Shown here one piece after another: positions 28,090 to 36,418 of a DNA stretch of 64,000 nucleotides. The notes under the pieces were generated by a model. It worked only from the letters and a program-made list of their open reading frames with translations. It was not told the origin of the DNA and made no database searches. This stretch comes from Cognataquiflexum aquatile (lineage in GTDB: Bacteria > Bacteroidota > Bacteroidia > Cytophagales > Cyclobacteriaceae), in contig NZ_QMIK01000006.1 in assembly GCF_003316845.1 (NCBI RefSeq), positions 1 through 64,000 on the forward strand, read 5' to 3'. The translations under genes were made by a program, and so were the position numbers. Each line of letters opens with the position of its first letter. Within the stretch, counting starts at the first letter, position 1.

Positions 28090-28959
28090 ATGACACTACT
28101 AAAAAAAATACTCAAAACACTCGTAATAATCCTCTTAATACTTTTTCCCTTTTTAGGTGGAGCATTATTGAGTAAGCATACGCCTTACATAGAAGGAAAC
28201 AGCATGACAAGTTTTGTAGTCATATATTCAGTATTTGTATTGGTGCTAGTTTCGGCTTTAATTTTTATTATCAACAAGTATAAGCAGGCCTTTGTTCAGC
28301 CAGTTTTGTCCGGTATGCTGCTTTTTGTTCTTGGTTGTGTAATGATGGGTATTGTAGGGTTCTCAGTAGCTCCCGATTTGAGCATAAAAATGTTAGAACA
28401 TCCTGAAAGAGAACATTTCAGATATATTTTATTCTTTATTGGAGCACTATTCTTTGGACTGTATTTTGTCCAACTCCTTACAACAAATGCTTTACAACTT
28501 AACAGTACTTTTAAATGGGTGATGATTATAATATTTGCTCTTACAATGACTGAGCTTATATGGGAATTTTCTCATCACTATTTGTATCCAGAAGGATTAA
28601 AGGAATGGGTTGACAAAGGCAATAAAGCAGAAGATTTTAATGAACATTATGACGATTGGAGAAGTATTACGACAGGTGCGATTGGACGATTTTTAATATA
28701 TATACTAATGCTTTGGTTATCATTAAGACTGTATAAAATTCGCAGAATTAGTATTTGGAATCCTATCCTAAATACTTTCTTGTGTTTATTGGGGATTATT
28801 TCTTCCATCGCATTCTTTTTGTACGGAGCTTACGATATAGAGACACCAAAAGAGTTAGGTTTTTTAATGCTGTTTTTTATACCTGGGCTTCCATTTTTGA
28901 TTATGTATTGGATAGGAGTTGCTTTGCTTTCTAAGACAAATATTTTAAAGACAAATTGA
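28090..28959 (+). CDS. orphan multi-span membrane protein
   Basis: This is a 289-residue integral membrane protein with about seven to eight hydrophobic spans (near 8-28, 40-62, 73-95, 108-130, 140-160, 195-215, 225-247, 258-280). A soluble, charged loop lies at about 165-190 (WVDKGNKAEDFNEHYDDW). No family was recognised. It is visibly more A+T-rich than its neighbours and is flanked by palindromic noncoding DNA on both sides, which suggests it arrived by transfer. It is transcribed alone. Confidence 0.6.
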   Translation: MTLLKKILKTLVIILLILFPFLGGALLSKHTPYIEGNSMTSFVVIYSVFVLVLVSALIFIINKYKQAFVQPVLSGMLLFVLGCVMMGIVGFSVAPDLSIKMLEHPEREHFRYILFFIGALFFGLYFVQLLTTNALQLNSTFKWVMIIIFALTMTELIWEFSHHYLYPEGLKEWVDKGNKAEDFNEHYDDWRSITTGAIGRFLIYILMLWLSLRLYKIRRISIWNPILNTFLCLLGIISSIAFFLYGAYDIETPKELGFLMLFFIPGLPFLIMYWIGVALLSKTNILKTN

Positions 28960-29514
28960 GCCCAAACCGATAAAGGACAATTATAATTAAAAGCTAAATT
29001 GAACGGCACCCAACAGCATGTTTCTGCAATGGTGGCGTGACGAGTGATATTGAAGTATATTTATTTTTTAAAGTTTTGTGCACGCGGACAGGACGCGGTT
29101 TCAATAAGCCACCACTGCGCAAACACAAACGGAGGGCATTTTTAAAGACGAAATATTTATTACAAACAATTGATCAGATAGAATGAAAATAGCGGAGCAT
29201 AATCAAGTAGGTGGCCTTGAACTATAAGCCGGTGTTTTTCTTCCCGCATGTTCTGGAGCAAGTCACTGAGTTGTAGATTGGGCGTTGAAGTTTTTTCAAC
29301 ATTTGTGTTAAAATTAGCCACCATATGATCAAACCTGCTCCAAAAGTAAAAAGTCAGCGAATCCGCTGACTTTTTTGTTGACTTGGAAGTTAAATAGGTC
29401 ACAACCTTATTAGCAAAATAAGGATAAGTAAAATCCTTTGCAGCAGAAAGTAATGTCCGCTACATCTGACATCCGTCATCGGTCAAAATTTCTCTTCATA
29501 CCGAAATTTCAATC
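28960..29514. other. 555-base noncoding stretch with hairpins
   Basis: It holds a long imperfect inverted repeat. TTTCTGCAATGGTGGC (29021-29036) pairs with GCCACCACTGCGCAAA (29108-29123) with three mismatches, and the loop contains GTGCACGCGGACAGGACGCGG. A terminator lies at 29349-29376. A weak 80-codon minus-strand frame at 29160-29402 runs through the terminator and is not accepted as a gene. Possible remnant of a mobile element. Confidence 0.45.
29349..29376. terminator. hairpin with flanking A and T runs
   Basis: GTCAGCG (29353-29359) and CGCTGAC (29364-29370) pair around AATC, with A bases before and TTTTTT after. It could terminate in either direction. No adjacent gene clearly ends here. 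Confidence 0.65.
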
Positions 29515-30402
29515 TTACTTCAGGTTTTTCTTAAAGAAATCAATAGTCCTTCCCCAAGCCAAATCTGCAGCAGCTTTGTCATATCTTGGAGTGGAATGGT
29601 TGTGAAAGCCATGGTTCACTCCCGGATACATGTGCATTTCATATTTCTTTTTATTGGCTTTCAGCGCTTCTTCATAAGCCGGCCAACCTTCATTGACCCT
29701 TGTATCCAATTCCGCAAAATGGATCTGTAACGGGGCTTTGATGGTCGGAACATCCGCCGCTGTGGGTTGACCGCCATAGAAAGGAACAGCCGCTTTCAGG
29801 TCAGGAACCCTCACAGCCATCATGTTGGAAATCCAGCCCCCAAAGCAAAATCCAACTACGCCGACTTTGCCGGTACAGAGTTTATGCTCCTTCAAAAATT
29901 CATACCCTGCAATAAAATCCTGTAACATCTCTTCTCTGTCACGCTTGGCCTGCATGGTCCTGCCCTCATCGTCTGTTCCCGGATATCCACCAAACGGCGT
30001 CAAAGCATCCGGGGCAAAAGCAATAAAACCATCCAAAGCTGCCTGATGGGCAGTATCTTCTATGTACGGATTCAATCCTCTGTTTTCGTGGACCACGATG
30101 ACACCCGGGAGTTTCCCCTTTTTGTCAGCAGGTCTTGTCAGCAGGCCTTTCATTTTGCCGGCACCTTTTGGAGAATCATACTCCACATATTCTGATATCA
30201 GGCGTGGGTCATCTTGGGTAAATCTCTTGGCTTCAGCATAATTGGGTAATAAAAATCCCAAAATCGCTGATACCGTCAGGCCTCCCACGGCAAATACCGA
30301 AAGGCGGTTTACAAATTCTCTTCTGTCGATTTTACCATGTACATAGTAGTCATACATGTCAAAAATTTCTTGGCTTAAATCTTCTTTTTTGATTGGTTCC
30401 AT
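29515..30402 (-). CDS. dienelactone hydrolase family protein
   Basis: This is an alpha/beta hydrolase of the dienelactone hydrolase (carboxymethylenebutenolidase) family, 295 residues. The nucleophile is Cys186 in [10 protein letters not shown]. The triad partners are the Asp in [10 protein letters not shown] and the His in GVNHGFHN. The N-terminal extension [18 protein letters not shown] followed by a hydrophobic stretch (about 36-55) looks like a twin-arginine signal or membrane anchor, so it acts outside the cytoplasm. The true substrate is unknown; no aromatic-degradation genes are nearby. Confidence 0.88.
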   Translation of the reverse strand: MEPIKKEDLSQEIFDMYDYYVHGKIDRREFVNRLSVFAVGGLTVSAILGFLLPNYAEAKRFTQDDPRLISEYVEYDSPKGAGKMKGLLTRPADKKGKLPGVIVVHENRGLNPYIEDTAHQAALDGFIAFAPDALTPFGGYPGTDDEGRTMQAKRDREEMLQDFIAGYEFLKEHKLCTGKVGVVGFCFGGWISNMMAVRVPDLKAAVPFYGGQPTAADVPTIKAPLQIHFAELDTRVNEGWPAYEEALKANKKKYEMHMYPGVNHGFHNHSTPRYDKAAADLAWGRTIDFFKKNLK

Positions 30403-30544
30403 ATGGTTGGATTTTGAATTGGGTTAAAGTAAGGATTAAAATATCACCATAAGTTAGACATAAACTTGGTAACCCTTAGAACTTTGAGGAGGAGAAAAGT
30501 TTAAACCGCTCGTGTAATTACATAGAATTATTTTATTCTTGGAA

Positions 30545-30608
30545 CAAAAAAACAGACGGAGGGCGAGACTTCTTGCAGTTTCACTGACTGCATTGGCCTT
30601 GCCCTCCG
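30545..30608 (-). terminator. terminator of the ECF/DUF4097 operon
   Basis: CGGAGGGC (30557-30564) pairs with GCCCTCCG (30601-30608), with an inner TGCAGT/ACTGCA stem. On the minus strand it is followed by a run of T bases (30552-30545). It lies about 30 bases past the DUF4097 stop. Confidence 0.65.
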
Positions 30609-30636
30609 CCGGGAAGTATTGTGGTTTTGGTGGAAA

Positions 30637-31572
30637 TTACTGGTTCACAATGGAGATATTTCCGGAGGTGATATTGCCCCGGATTTCAGTGCTTGCGCCG
30701 TTATCAATATTTAGGTTTCTGCCACCTTTGGAATTTCCGACAGTGATGTTTCCGGAAGTGGCGTTCAGGTTGAAATTGAACTCCCGTAGATTGGAGGGGG
30801 TTTGGATTTTAAAATTCCCGGATGTTCCGCTGAATCTGGTTTCAGTTCCCAATCCTGCATTGGTGGCAGAGACATTCCCTGAAGTCACTTTCAAATCTCC
30901 CAACTCCGATACATTTTCCAATTTTGCATTGCCTGAACTCAGACTCACATTGACGATGCCCTGGACGCCCATCACGCTGATTCCACCGCTTCCTGAGGAA
31001 TAATTGATGTTTCCGTTGATGTCCTGCATGTCGGCCGAACCTGATCCGACTTGACCTTGGACATTGCCTTGGATACCATACATTTTGATAGATCCCGAAC
31101 CCGCATTTGCAGAAACATCACCCCGGATATCTTTTGCGGACACGCTTCCCGAGCCTACGGCCAAGTTGGTGGTTTCAGAAGAGACATTTTCTACATAGAC
31201 CGAACCTGACCCGCCCTTCATATCCAGACTCATACCTACAGGTCCTTTGATTTTGATATGGCCTTTGGTTTTGTTGTTCCAGTTATTGTTGTTGCTGACT
31301 TTGTGGGAGATCTTAAGTACATCACCAAGGGTGACGAAAACGATATCCTGATCGGAATTGGTAGATTCGAGAAAAGCATTTACGGAAACATCGGTTTGGG
31401 AGCCTCCAATGTATTCCACTTCTAACTGACCTCCCGAAACTTCGATTTTATTGATTCCGGAAAATGATTTGGTGACATCTACGAGCGTTTTGACCTGGGC
31501 AAAAACCGGAGAAAGAGCTGCCATAGAAAAGAAAAAAAGCAGCAGGGTTGATAATTTTAAGTTTGTTTTCAT
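30637..31572 (-). CDS. exported DUF4097-type beta-strand repeat protein
   Basis: This is a 311-residue secreted protein with a signal peptide (about 1-25, VFA-Q). The rest is a long series of short beta strands with glycine/serine turns (GGSGSVYVENV, VGSGSVSAKDI, AGSGSIKMYGI, VGSGSADMQDI, TSGNVSATNA, TSGNISI). This is typical of DUF4097/DUF2807 proteins, which form a right-handed beta-helix. It is the last gene of a five-gene operon led by an ECF sigma factor, so it is probably an envelope-stress response product. Confidence 0.85.
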   Translation of the reverse strand: MKTNLKLSTLLLFFFSMAALSPVFAQVKTLVDVTKSFSGINKIEVSGGQLEVEYIGGSQTDVSVNAFLESTNSDQDIVFVTLGDVLKISHKVSNNNNWNNKTKGHIKIKGPVGMSLDMKGGSGSVYVENVSSETTNLAVGSGSVSAKDIRGDVSANAGSGSIKMYGIQGNVQGQVGSGSADMQDINGNINYSSGSGGISVMGVQGIVNVSLSSGNAKLENVSELGDLKVTSGNVSATNAGLGTETRFSGTSGNFKIQTPSNLREFNFNLNATSGNITVGNSKGGRNLNIDNGASTEIRGNITSGNISIVNQ

Positions 31573-31586
31573 AGTAGGTTTTGTTT

Positions 31587-32384
31587 TTAAAGGATGAATC
31601 CAAAGCTCAAAGCATTCAGCTTCGGTCCTTTGTTTTCTTGGAAAGTTTCGTTTAAATCATAATTGAAATAGAGGGTTACATCTGCCACGCAAATCTCAGC
31701 CCTCAAGCCATATCGGAAATTGCTGGCAAACATATTGCCCATCTGAAATTTTTTGATTCTGTTGCCTTGCGGATCACGGTAGACAAATTTACCTCTACCT
31801 CCAAGCCTATAACCTGCATAGGGACCCACACCGAAGCTGAAGTTTCCGTTGGTTGTCTTCACAGTGGGTATCAGGGTAAGGTTGGCATAGGAGGCCGAAA
31901 TTTTGGATTTGGTACCTGCACCTGATGGATGCTCGACAAAAACCAAACCATCATCTCCTCTCAAAGCCTGCAGGTTTCTTTCCTCAAATTTGAAATTGTA
32001 CCAGCTGACGCCAATGGTGGATTTCAGGTTGAAGTTTTTGCTTGGCTTATAGGTGTAATGGTAATTGATCGCAGGATTCCAGCTGCCCCAAGGTTTGACA
32101 GCAGGAGCGGAATCATCCCCGATCCAGGTATTGATACCAATGTCAAAGGTTAGGCCGTTGCTTGATTTGTTATTTTTGGAATAGTATTCTTTATACTCGT
32201 CATCTTTGGAAATGAATTCCCAGGTATTGGTACCATCTGCATTTTTGTAAACAATGACATCGGTATTGAAAAGTGTAAAGTTGGTGGTTTTTAGGGATTT
32301 TTGCTTGGCCGAGTCTGCTTCCTGGGCAAAGCCCAGAGAAGTCAGAAACAGCAATGGAATCAAAATCAGTGTGGTCGTTTTCAT
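31587..32384 (-). CDS. outer-membrane beta-barrel protein (paralogue B)
   Basis: This is a 265-residue outer-membrane protein with a signal peptide (about 1-20, FAQEA) and a beta-barrel body. From about 125 onward it aligns closely with the upstream gene product: WYNFKFE, LQALRGDDG, SKISASY, GPYAGYRLGG, NFRYGLRAE and a final aromatic strand. The two are tandem paralogues. Start is the ATG at 32384; the frame reaches back to a TTG at 32399, which is less likely. It lies 24 bases after its paralogue, in the ECF operon. Confidence 0.78.
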   Translation of the reverse strand: MKTTTLILIPLLFLTSLGFAQEADSAKQKSLKTTNFTLFNTDVIVYKNADGTNTWEFISKDDEYKEYYSKNNKSSNGLTFDIGINTWIGDDSAPAVKPWGSWNPAINYHYTYKPSKNFNLKSTIGVSWYNFKFEERNLQALRGDDGLVFVEHPSGAGTKSKISASYANLTLIPTVKTTNGNFSFGVGPYAGYRLGGRGKFVYRDPQGNRIKKFQMGNMFASNFRYGLRAEICVADVTLYFNYDLNETFQENKGPKLNALSFGFIL

Positions 32385-32408
32385 TGGCTTAGTATTCAAA
32401 AAAGGGAC

Positions 32409-33434
32409 TTAGAAAATAATACCGAAGGAAATTGGATTCAGTTCAGGTCCTTTGCCGTCTTGGAACAGCTGGTTGAAATCGTAGGTAGTAAAGAAATTGA
32501 CCCTACCGAATCCTACTTCACCACGGATACCGTAGCGGAAGTTGTTTAAGAAGATACCTGTATTCAGGTGTTCTTTTCTCCTGTTACCACCTTCTAGAGG
32601 TCGGTAGACATATTTGCTGGTACCACCCAAGCGATAGCCTGCGTATGGGCCCAAGGCTATTCTCATCCCTCTTCTTCCCTGATCATTCATCCTTCCAAAG
32701 TCTAATTTGAAAAGTCCCATGGTAGTCAGGTAGGAGGCAGAGATTTTACTTTTGAATCCGGCCACATCATTCCTTTGGACAAATTCAATGCCTTCGTCTC
32801 CTCTGACAGCCTGGAAATCCCGGTTTTCAAATTTGAAATTATACCATTGGACGCCCATACCGAGGTCAAAGCGGAAGCCTTTGCTGATCCTCTGGCTGGC
32901 AAAGAAGTTGAGGCCGACGTTCCAGCTTCCCCAGCCACGGACTGCATAGGGCTGTGTGGTTTTGGGAAATTGGCCATTGTTGTCCAGGTAATTGTTGAGT
33001 CCAAGGTCCACTGCAAAATAGGTTCTGAATGGTGGATCACTTTTTTTCTTGACACCGGTTTCAATCTTGACCTTGGTATTGGGGCTGGATTCATCGACCA
33101 AGATCCGCATGCCCGCGACTGACACTTCGGTTTTGTTCCAGTCTTCAGTTACTTTGACGATTTCCCGTGTTCCTTTTTGACCGGAAACTTCCACGACTAC
33201 AAGTTCGCCGGTTTTCTCATCTATCTGCAGGTCAAGTTCGGAGATGATCTGGTTGATGTTCATTTTTTTGAGCCTTTCAAAATCCTCTTTGTTGTCCACG
33301 ACAAGGACTATTTTTCCCGAGGTTCCAAACTCCACGATAATGGTATCTTTGGGAGCCAAAAACTCCCTTTCCGTACTCCCGAAGGCAAACTGCACCAGTC
33401 CCAGGAAGCAAAATAATAGCAGGTATTTTTTCAT
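32409..33434 (-). CDS. outer-membrane beta-barrel protein (paralogue A)
   Basis: This is a 341-residue outer-membrane protein with a signal peptide (about 1-19, FGS). An N-terminal periplasmic region of about 110 residues (KIVLVVDNKEDFERLKKMN, QIDEKTGELVVVEV) precedes a barrel that is paralogous to the next gene's product and ends in an aromatic strand (GIIF). The N-terminal part is reduced in the paralogue, so duplication was followed by loss or gain of that domain. It probably belongs to the sigma factor's regulon. Confidence 0.78.
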   Translation of the reverse strand: MKKYLLLFCFLGLVQFAFGSTEREFLAPKDTIIVEFGTSGKIVLVVDNKEDFERLKKMNINQIISELDLQIDEKTGELVVVEVSGQKGTREIVKVTEDWNKTEVSVAGMRILVDESSPNTKVKIETGVKKKSDPPFRTYFAVDLGLNNYLDNNGQFPKTTQPYAVRGWGSWNVGLNFFASQRISKGFRFDLGMGVQWYNFKFENRDFQAVRGDEGIEFVQRNDVAGFKSKISASYLTTMGLFKLDFGRMNDQGRRGMRIALGPYAGYRLGGTSKYVYRPLEGGNRRKEHLNTGIFLNNFRYGIRGEVGFGRVNFFTTYDFNQLFQDGKGPELNPISFGIIF

Positions 33435-33462
33435 GATGGTCTATGTTTTCAATTTTGGTGGG

Positions 33463-34215
33463 TTACTTTCTTTCTTTTTTGGAGGTATTGTTGCTCACAA
33501 ATAGGTTGTCTTTTGCATCCTGCAGGTCTGCAAAACCCTGTTCTACTTTGTTAAGCAATCCTCCGATTTTATCTACTTTATTTTCAATTCCGGCAATGAA
33601 TCCTTGATTTTCAGGTTTTTCTGTGATTCCGTTGGACTTGATGGTGATTTTGTAAGTCATCACTTCCTCTTCTTCTTCAAGGTCGTTTTGGGCAATGGCT
33701 TCATTGACATCAAGGTCAGGAATGATGATTTCTGGCGCATCGAAAGTGGCTTCATCTATCCTTTCCTCAGGTTGTGTCACTTCAGCCAGCAATTCCTTTT
33801 GTTTTTCTGTATTGATTGGTTTTGAAACGGTTGCTTTTTTCTGAGGAGTTTGCGCAGGTTTGGTTTCTTGTTTGGTTTGCTCTTCAGTCACCATTGTAGA
33901 TTCTTCCAAAGATTTTGATGGTGCTGCTTCCGTTTCCTCTGTGATTTCAGAATTGGAATCGTTCTTTTCGGTAGTTACCTCTGCTGTCATCGGCATGTTG
34001 GCTTCGGTTTCCCGGTTGAACTGCCAAATCACATATCCTACTGCGAGGAATAGCAACAAAGTGGCTGCAATGCCCATCAAGGGAAACCATATTCCTTTCT
34101 CTTTTTTTGGCAACTGACTTTCAAGCTTTTCCCAAGCGAGTTGGGAGGGTTTTTCTTCATGCTTGGCCAGCCTCTCTTTGAAGTACTGGTCGAAGTTTTT
34201 ATCTGTATTAGCCAT
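33463..34215 (-). CDS. single-span membrane protein, probable anti-sigma factor
   Basis: This is a 250-residue protein. It has a cytoplasmic N-terminus of about 42 residues (DKNFDQYFKERLAKHEEKPS, AWEKLESQL), one membrane span at about 43-66, then a low-complexity E/T/K-rich periplasmic region and a predicted coiled coil near the C-terminus (NKVDKIGGLLNKVEQGFADL). The layout and the 8-base overlap with the ECF sigma gene make an anti-sigma role likely, but no classic anti-sigma domain is seen. Confidence 0.65.
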   Translation of the reverse strand: MANTDKNFDQYFKERLAKHEEKPSQLAWEKLESQLPKKEKGIWFPLMGIAATLLLFLAVGYVIWQFNRETEANMPMTAEVTTEKNDSNSEITEETEAAPSKSLEESTMVTEEQTKQETKPAQTPQKKATVSKPINTEKQKELLAEVTQPEERIDEATFDAPEIIIPDLDVNEAIAQNDLEEEEEVMTYKITIKSNGITEKPENQGFIAGIENKVDKIGGLLNKVEQGFADLQDAKDNLFVSNNTSKKERK

Positions 34216-34777
34216 TGATTCTCCTTTCTTTGATTTGTTGATCGGCTATTTTTTGTTTCAATGTATTTCTTGCCCTGTTGAGTTGGGACTTAGATGTTGA
34301 TTCTGTGATACCGAGAAGGTCAGCGATTTCGGCGTGGCTGTATCCTTCTATGGCGTAGAGGTTGAATACCGTTCTGTATCCCACCGGCAAACCCTGTATC
34401 AGGTCCATTAGCTCTGCCGTCTCCAAGTGGTTGAGTTCATAGTGAGAATCAGCCGTTTCAAGGTGACTTTCCATGTTCACTTCCATACTCAGGTTGCGGT
34501 TGTTGCGAAGGGTGAGCAAAGATTGGGTGACGACGATCCGCTTCATCCAACCTTCGAAACTGCCCTTGGCTTCATATTGAGGTAATTTTTCAAAGATCTT
34601 CATAAAGCCTTCAATCATGACATCTTCTGCTAAATCACGGTCTTTGACGTACCTGAGGCAGATTGCGAAAAACTTTTTGGAGTAAGACTCATACAGATGC
34701 TGCTGGGCTTTTCGCTCACCCTTGAGGCAACCTTTGATGATGTCCGACTCTGTGGTAAAAGTTTTTCTAAATAACAT
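34208..34777 (-). CDS. ECF-subfamily RNA polymerase sigma factor
   Basis: This is a sigma-70 family, extracytoplasmic-function sigma factor of 189 residues. Region 2 covers about 15-90 (QQHLYESYSKKFFAICLRYV, DRDLAEDVMIEGFMKIFE, GSFEGWMKRI). Region 4 covers about 120-178 with the helix-turn-helix YSHAEIADLLGITESTSKSQ. It directs transcription of its own operon in most such systems. The gene overlaps the anti-sigma-like gene by 8 bases. Confidence 0.92.
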   Translation of the reverse strand: MLFRKTFTTESDIIKGCLKGERKAQQHLYESYSKKFFAICLRYVKDRDLAEDVMIEGFMKIFEKLPQYEAKGSFEGWMKRIVVTQSLLTLRNNRNLSMEVNMESHLETADSHYELNHLETAELMDLIQGLPVGYRTVFNLYAIEGYSHAEIADLLGITESTSKSQLNRARNTLKQKIADQQIKERRING

Positions 34778-34796
34778 TACTGTTGGCTTTCAAATA

Positions 34797-34826
34797 GGTA
34801 GATACAGGTTGGTAAAAATAGGTTGC
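34797..34826 (-). promoter_or_regulatory. possible autoregulated ECF promoter
   Basis: On the minus strand GCAACCTATTTTT is followed by TGTATCTA, about 25 bases before the sigma gene start. The AACC-type upstream box is typical of ECF promoters. A second AACCTTTTTT lies just upstream. The match is by eye and weak. Confidence 0.3.
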
Positions 34827-34985
34827 ACAGGAATGTGAAAAAAGGTTAAATTTTTTTCAATACCTTAAATTCAGCCTTTGCTTTACATATTATATTGGGT
34901 TTCCTATTTGATTCTGAAAGTTTAAAATCTATCCTTCAAAAATTTCGCGATACATATTAGTTGGATTTTTATCCAGACTGTTTTT

Positions 34986-35021
34986 CAATTTTTGGTTTGT
35001 TACCAAAAATTGGTACTTTTA
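34986..35021 (+). promoter_or_regulatory. parDE promoter with overlapping operator
   Basis: TTG (34992-34994), a spacer of exactly 19 bases, then TACTTTTA (35014-35021) forms a good Bacteroidota promoter. A perfect 11-base inverted repeat, CAATTTTTGGT (34986-34996) and ACCAAAAATTG (35002-35012) with a 5-base loop, covers the -33 box and the spacer. This is where a ParD repressor would act. The antitoxin ATG is 15 bases downstream. Confidence 0.6.
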
Positions 35022-35036
35022 AGAAAGATTATATTT

Positions 35037-35279
35037 ATGAGAAATAATACTTCTGTTTCACTAGGGGACTATTTTGAGAATTTTGTGGAGACAAAAATCA
35101 ATGAAGGCCGCTTCAAAAATGCAAGCGAAGTGATTCGGGCAGGATTACGATTATTGGAGGAGGAGGAAAATAAAAGCGTTGCTTTGAAGAAAGCCATTCA
35201 AGTAGGAATCGACAGCGGGATTGCCAAAGACTTTGATGCCAAACTTCATCTCGAATCCTTAAAAGAGAGAAAAAAGTAA
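35037..35279 (+). CDS. parD: ParD-family antitoxin
   Basis: This is an 80-residue ribbon-helix-helix antitoxin. The N-terminal half (TSVSLGDYFENFVETKINEG, FKNASEVIRAGLRLLEEEE) is the DNA-binding dimer. The C-terminal part (IDSGIAKDFDAKLHLESL) is the flexible toxin-binding tail. The start is the ATG at 35037; the frame opens further upstream but through the operator. The stop is directly followed by the toxin start with no gap. Confidence 0.88.
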   Translation: MRNNTSVSLGDYFENFVETKINEGRFKNASEVIRAGLRLLEEEENKSVALKKAIQVGIDSGIAKDFDAKLHLESLKERKK

Positions 35280-35579
35280 ATGGGCATATATTATTTATCT
35301 AACAAAGCTGTTGAGGATTTGTCAGAAATTTGGGAATATACATTTGATGTTTGGTCTGAGGATCAGGCAGATAAATATTACGAATTTTTACTGAGCACCT
35401 GCCAAGAACTTGCTCTCAATCCAGAAAAAGGAAAACCCTACGATAGAATCCAAAAAAATTTGGTAGGATTCTTAGCAAATAGGCATGTTATATTCTATAT
35501 AGTCAAATCCGAAATGGAAATTGAAATCATAAGAATTCTTCATGAAAAGATGGATTTAAAAAATAGGATAAATCATTAA
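35280..35579 (+). CDS. parE: ParE/RelE-superfamily toxin
   Basis: This is a 99-residue toxin of the ParE type. It has YLSNKAVEDLSEIWEYTFD at the start, WSEDQADKYYEFL in the second helix, then NPEKGKPYDRIQKNLVGFLANRHVIFYIVK and a final IEIIRILHEKMD. ParE toxins poison DNA gyrase. The RhRx spacing and the histidine in the C-terminal strand are kept, so it looks intact. Its start codon abuts the antitoxin stop. Confidence 0.88.
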   Translation: MGIYYLSNKAVEDLSEIWEYTFDVWSEDQADKYYEFLLSTCQELALNPEKGKPYDRIQKNLVGFLANRHVIFYIVKSEMEIEIIRILHEKMDLKNRINH

Positions 35580-35633
35580 AATCAAATCTAGAGACAATAG
35601 TTTTTTGTTTATTAAGACCTTATCTTAAAACCA

Positions 35634-36179
35634 ATGGGAAAAAAACTAGAACACATTACACCTGAGTTAGCCGAATTTATCCAACAACAAAAAATATTTT
35701 TTGTCGGTACTGCAGCCGAGGAAGGAAGGGTGAATATCTCTCCCAAAGGAACAGACACTTTCAGGGTGTTAGGGGAAAACAAAATCGTATGGCTCAACCT
35801 CACCGGAAGCGGAAATGAAACTGCCGCCCACCTTCTCAAAAATAACAGGATGACCATCATGTTTTGCGCCTTTGAAGGCAAGCCCATGATTCTGAGGTTG
35901 TATGGTACAGCTCAGATTTTTCACAATAGGGATGAAAAATTCGAAGAATATTTCCGGCTTTTCGAGGACTTTACCGGTGCCAGACAAATCATCGAAATGG
36001 ATGTTGATCTCGTGCAGACTTCCTGTGGATTTGCGGTTCCCTTCATGGATTTTAAAGAGGAAAGGACAATTCTCACTAACTGGGCCGACAAACAAGGAGA
36101 AGAAGGCATCAAGAAATATTGGGCGGAAAAAAACGTAAAAAGTATCGATGGCTTTGAAACCAAAATCTTTGATGAATAA
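35634..36179 (+). CDS. pyridoxamine 5'-phosphate oxidase family protein
   Basis: This is a 181-residue flavin-type split-barrel protein. The N-terminal domain (ELAEFIQQQKIFFVGTAAEEG, VNISPKGTDTFRVL, KIVWLNLTGSGNETAAHLL) is typical of the PPOX family, which binds FMN or F420. It is probably not the true pyridoxine oxidase, since that enzyme is longer and has a C-terminal dimerisation motif. It is cytoplasmic, with unknown substrate. It sits between the toxin-antitoxin pair and the palindromic repeats. Confidence 0.82.
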   Translation: MGKKLEHITPELAEFIQQQKIFFVGTAAEEGRVNISPKGTDTFRVLGENKIVWLNLTGSGNETAAHLLKNNRMTIMFCAFEGKPMILRLYGTAQIFHNRDEKFEEYFRLFEDFTGARQIIEMDVDLVQTSCGFAVPFMDFKEERTILTNWADKQGEEGIKKYWAEKNVKSIDGFETKIFDE

Positions 36180-36207
36180 GTCCGCCATTTTTCAAACCTC
36201 CTCCTAG

Positions 36208-36330
36208 TTCAAGTCTCCAGACTTGGACTCCTTTAATTCAAGTCTCCAGACTTGGACTTATAACTACCCAGGCTGGTTTAAGTCTTCAGACTTGGACACC
36301 AGCCTATTTCAGGTCTCCAGACTTGGACTC
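36208..36330. repeat. four copies of the palindrome AAGTCTCCAGACTT
   Basis: The unit TTCAAGTCTCCAGACTTGGA occurs at about 36208, 36238, 36278 and 36308; copies 3 and 4 carry single changes (CTTCAG; AGGTCTCC). Each can form a hairpin with 6-base arms. Spacing is irregular at about 30-40 bases. They resemble REP-type palindromic elements and lie between the PPOX gene and eutH. Confidence 0.7.
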
Positions 36331-36418
36331 TTTCCATTTCACCCACTTAATTTCCCCCATTTTTTAAATTTCCATCTCTCTTTTCTTATCTTGATTGCCT
36401 CTACTCAAACCTACCTTT

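Noticed and set aside
29009-29135. Integron attC site
   Set aside because: An ACCCAAC left box is present but no GTTRRRY right box is found at the other end, and no integrase is in the window.
29160-29402. 80-codon minus-strand frame
   Set aside because: It runs through a terminator hairpin, has no recognisable family or ribosome-binding context, and may be a remnant at most.
30539-31003. 154-codon plus-strand frame
   Set aside because: It starts inside the terminator and then runs antisense through the DUF4097 gene.
36208-36330. Possible CRISPR array of four palindromic repeats
   Set aside because: Repeats are about 20 bases, spacing is short and irregular, and no cas gene is near; REP-like palindromes fit better.
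36180-36418. Cobalamin riboswitch for the eut operon
   Set aside because: No B12-box-like sequence or suitable long structured leader was seen; the gap is taken up by short palindromes.
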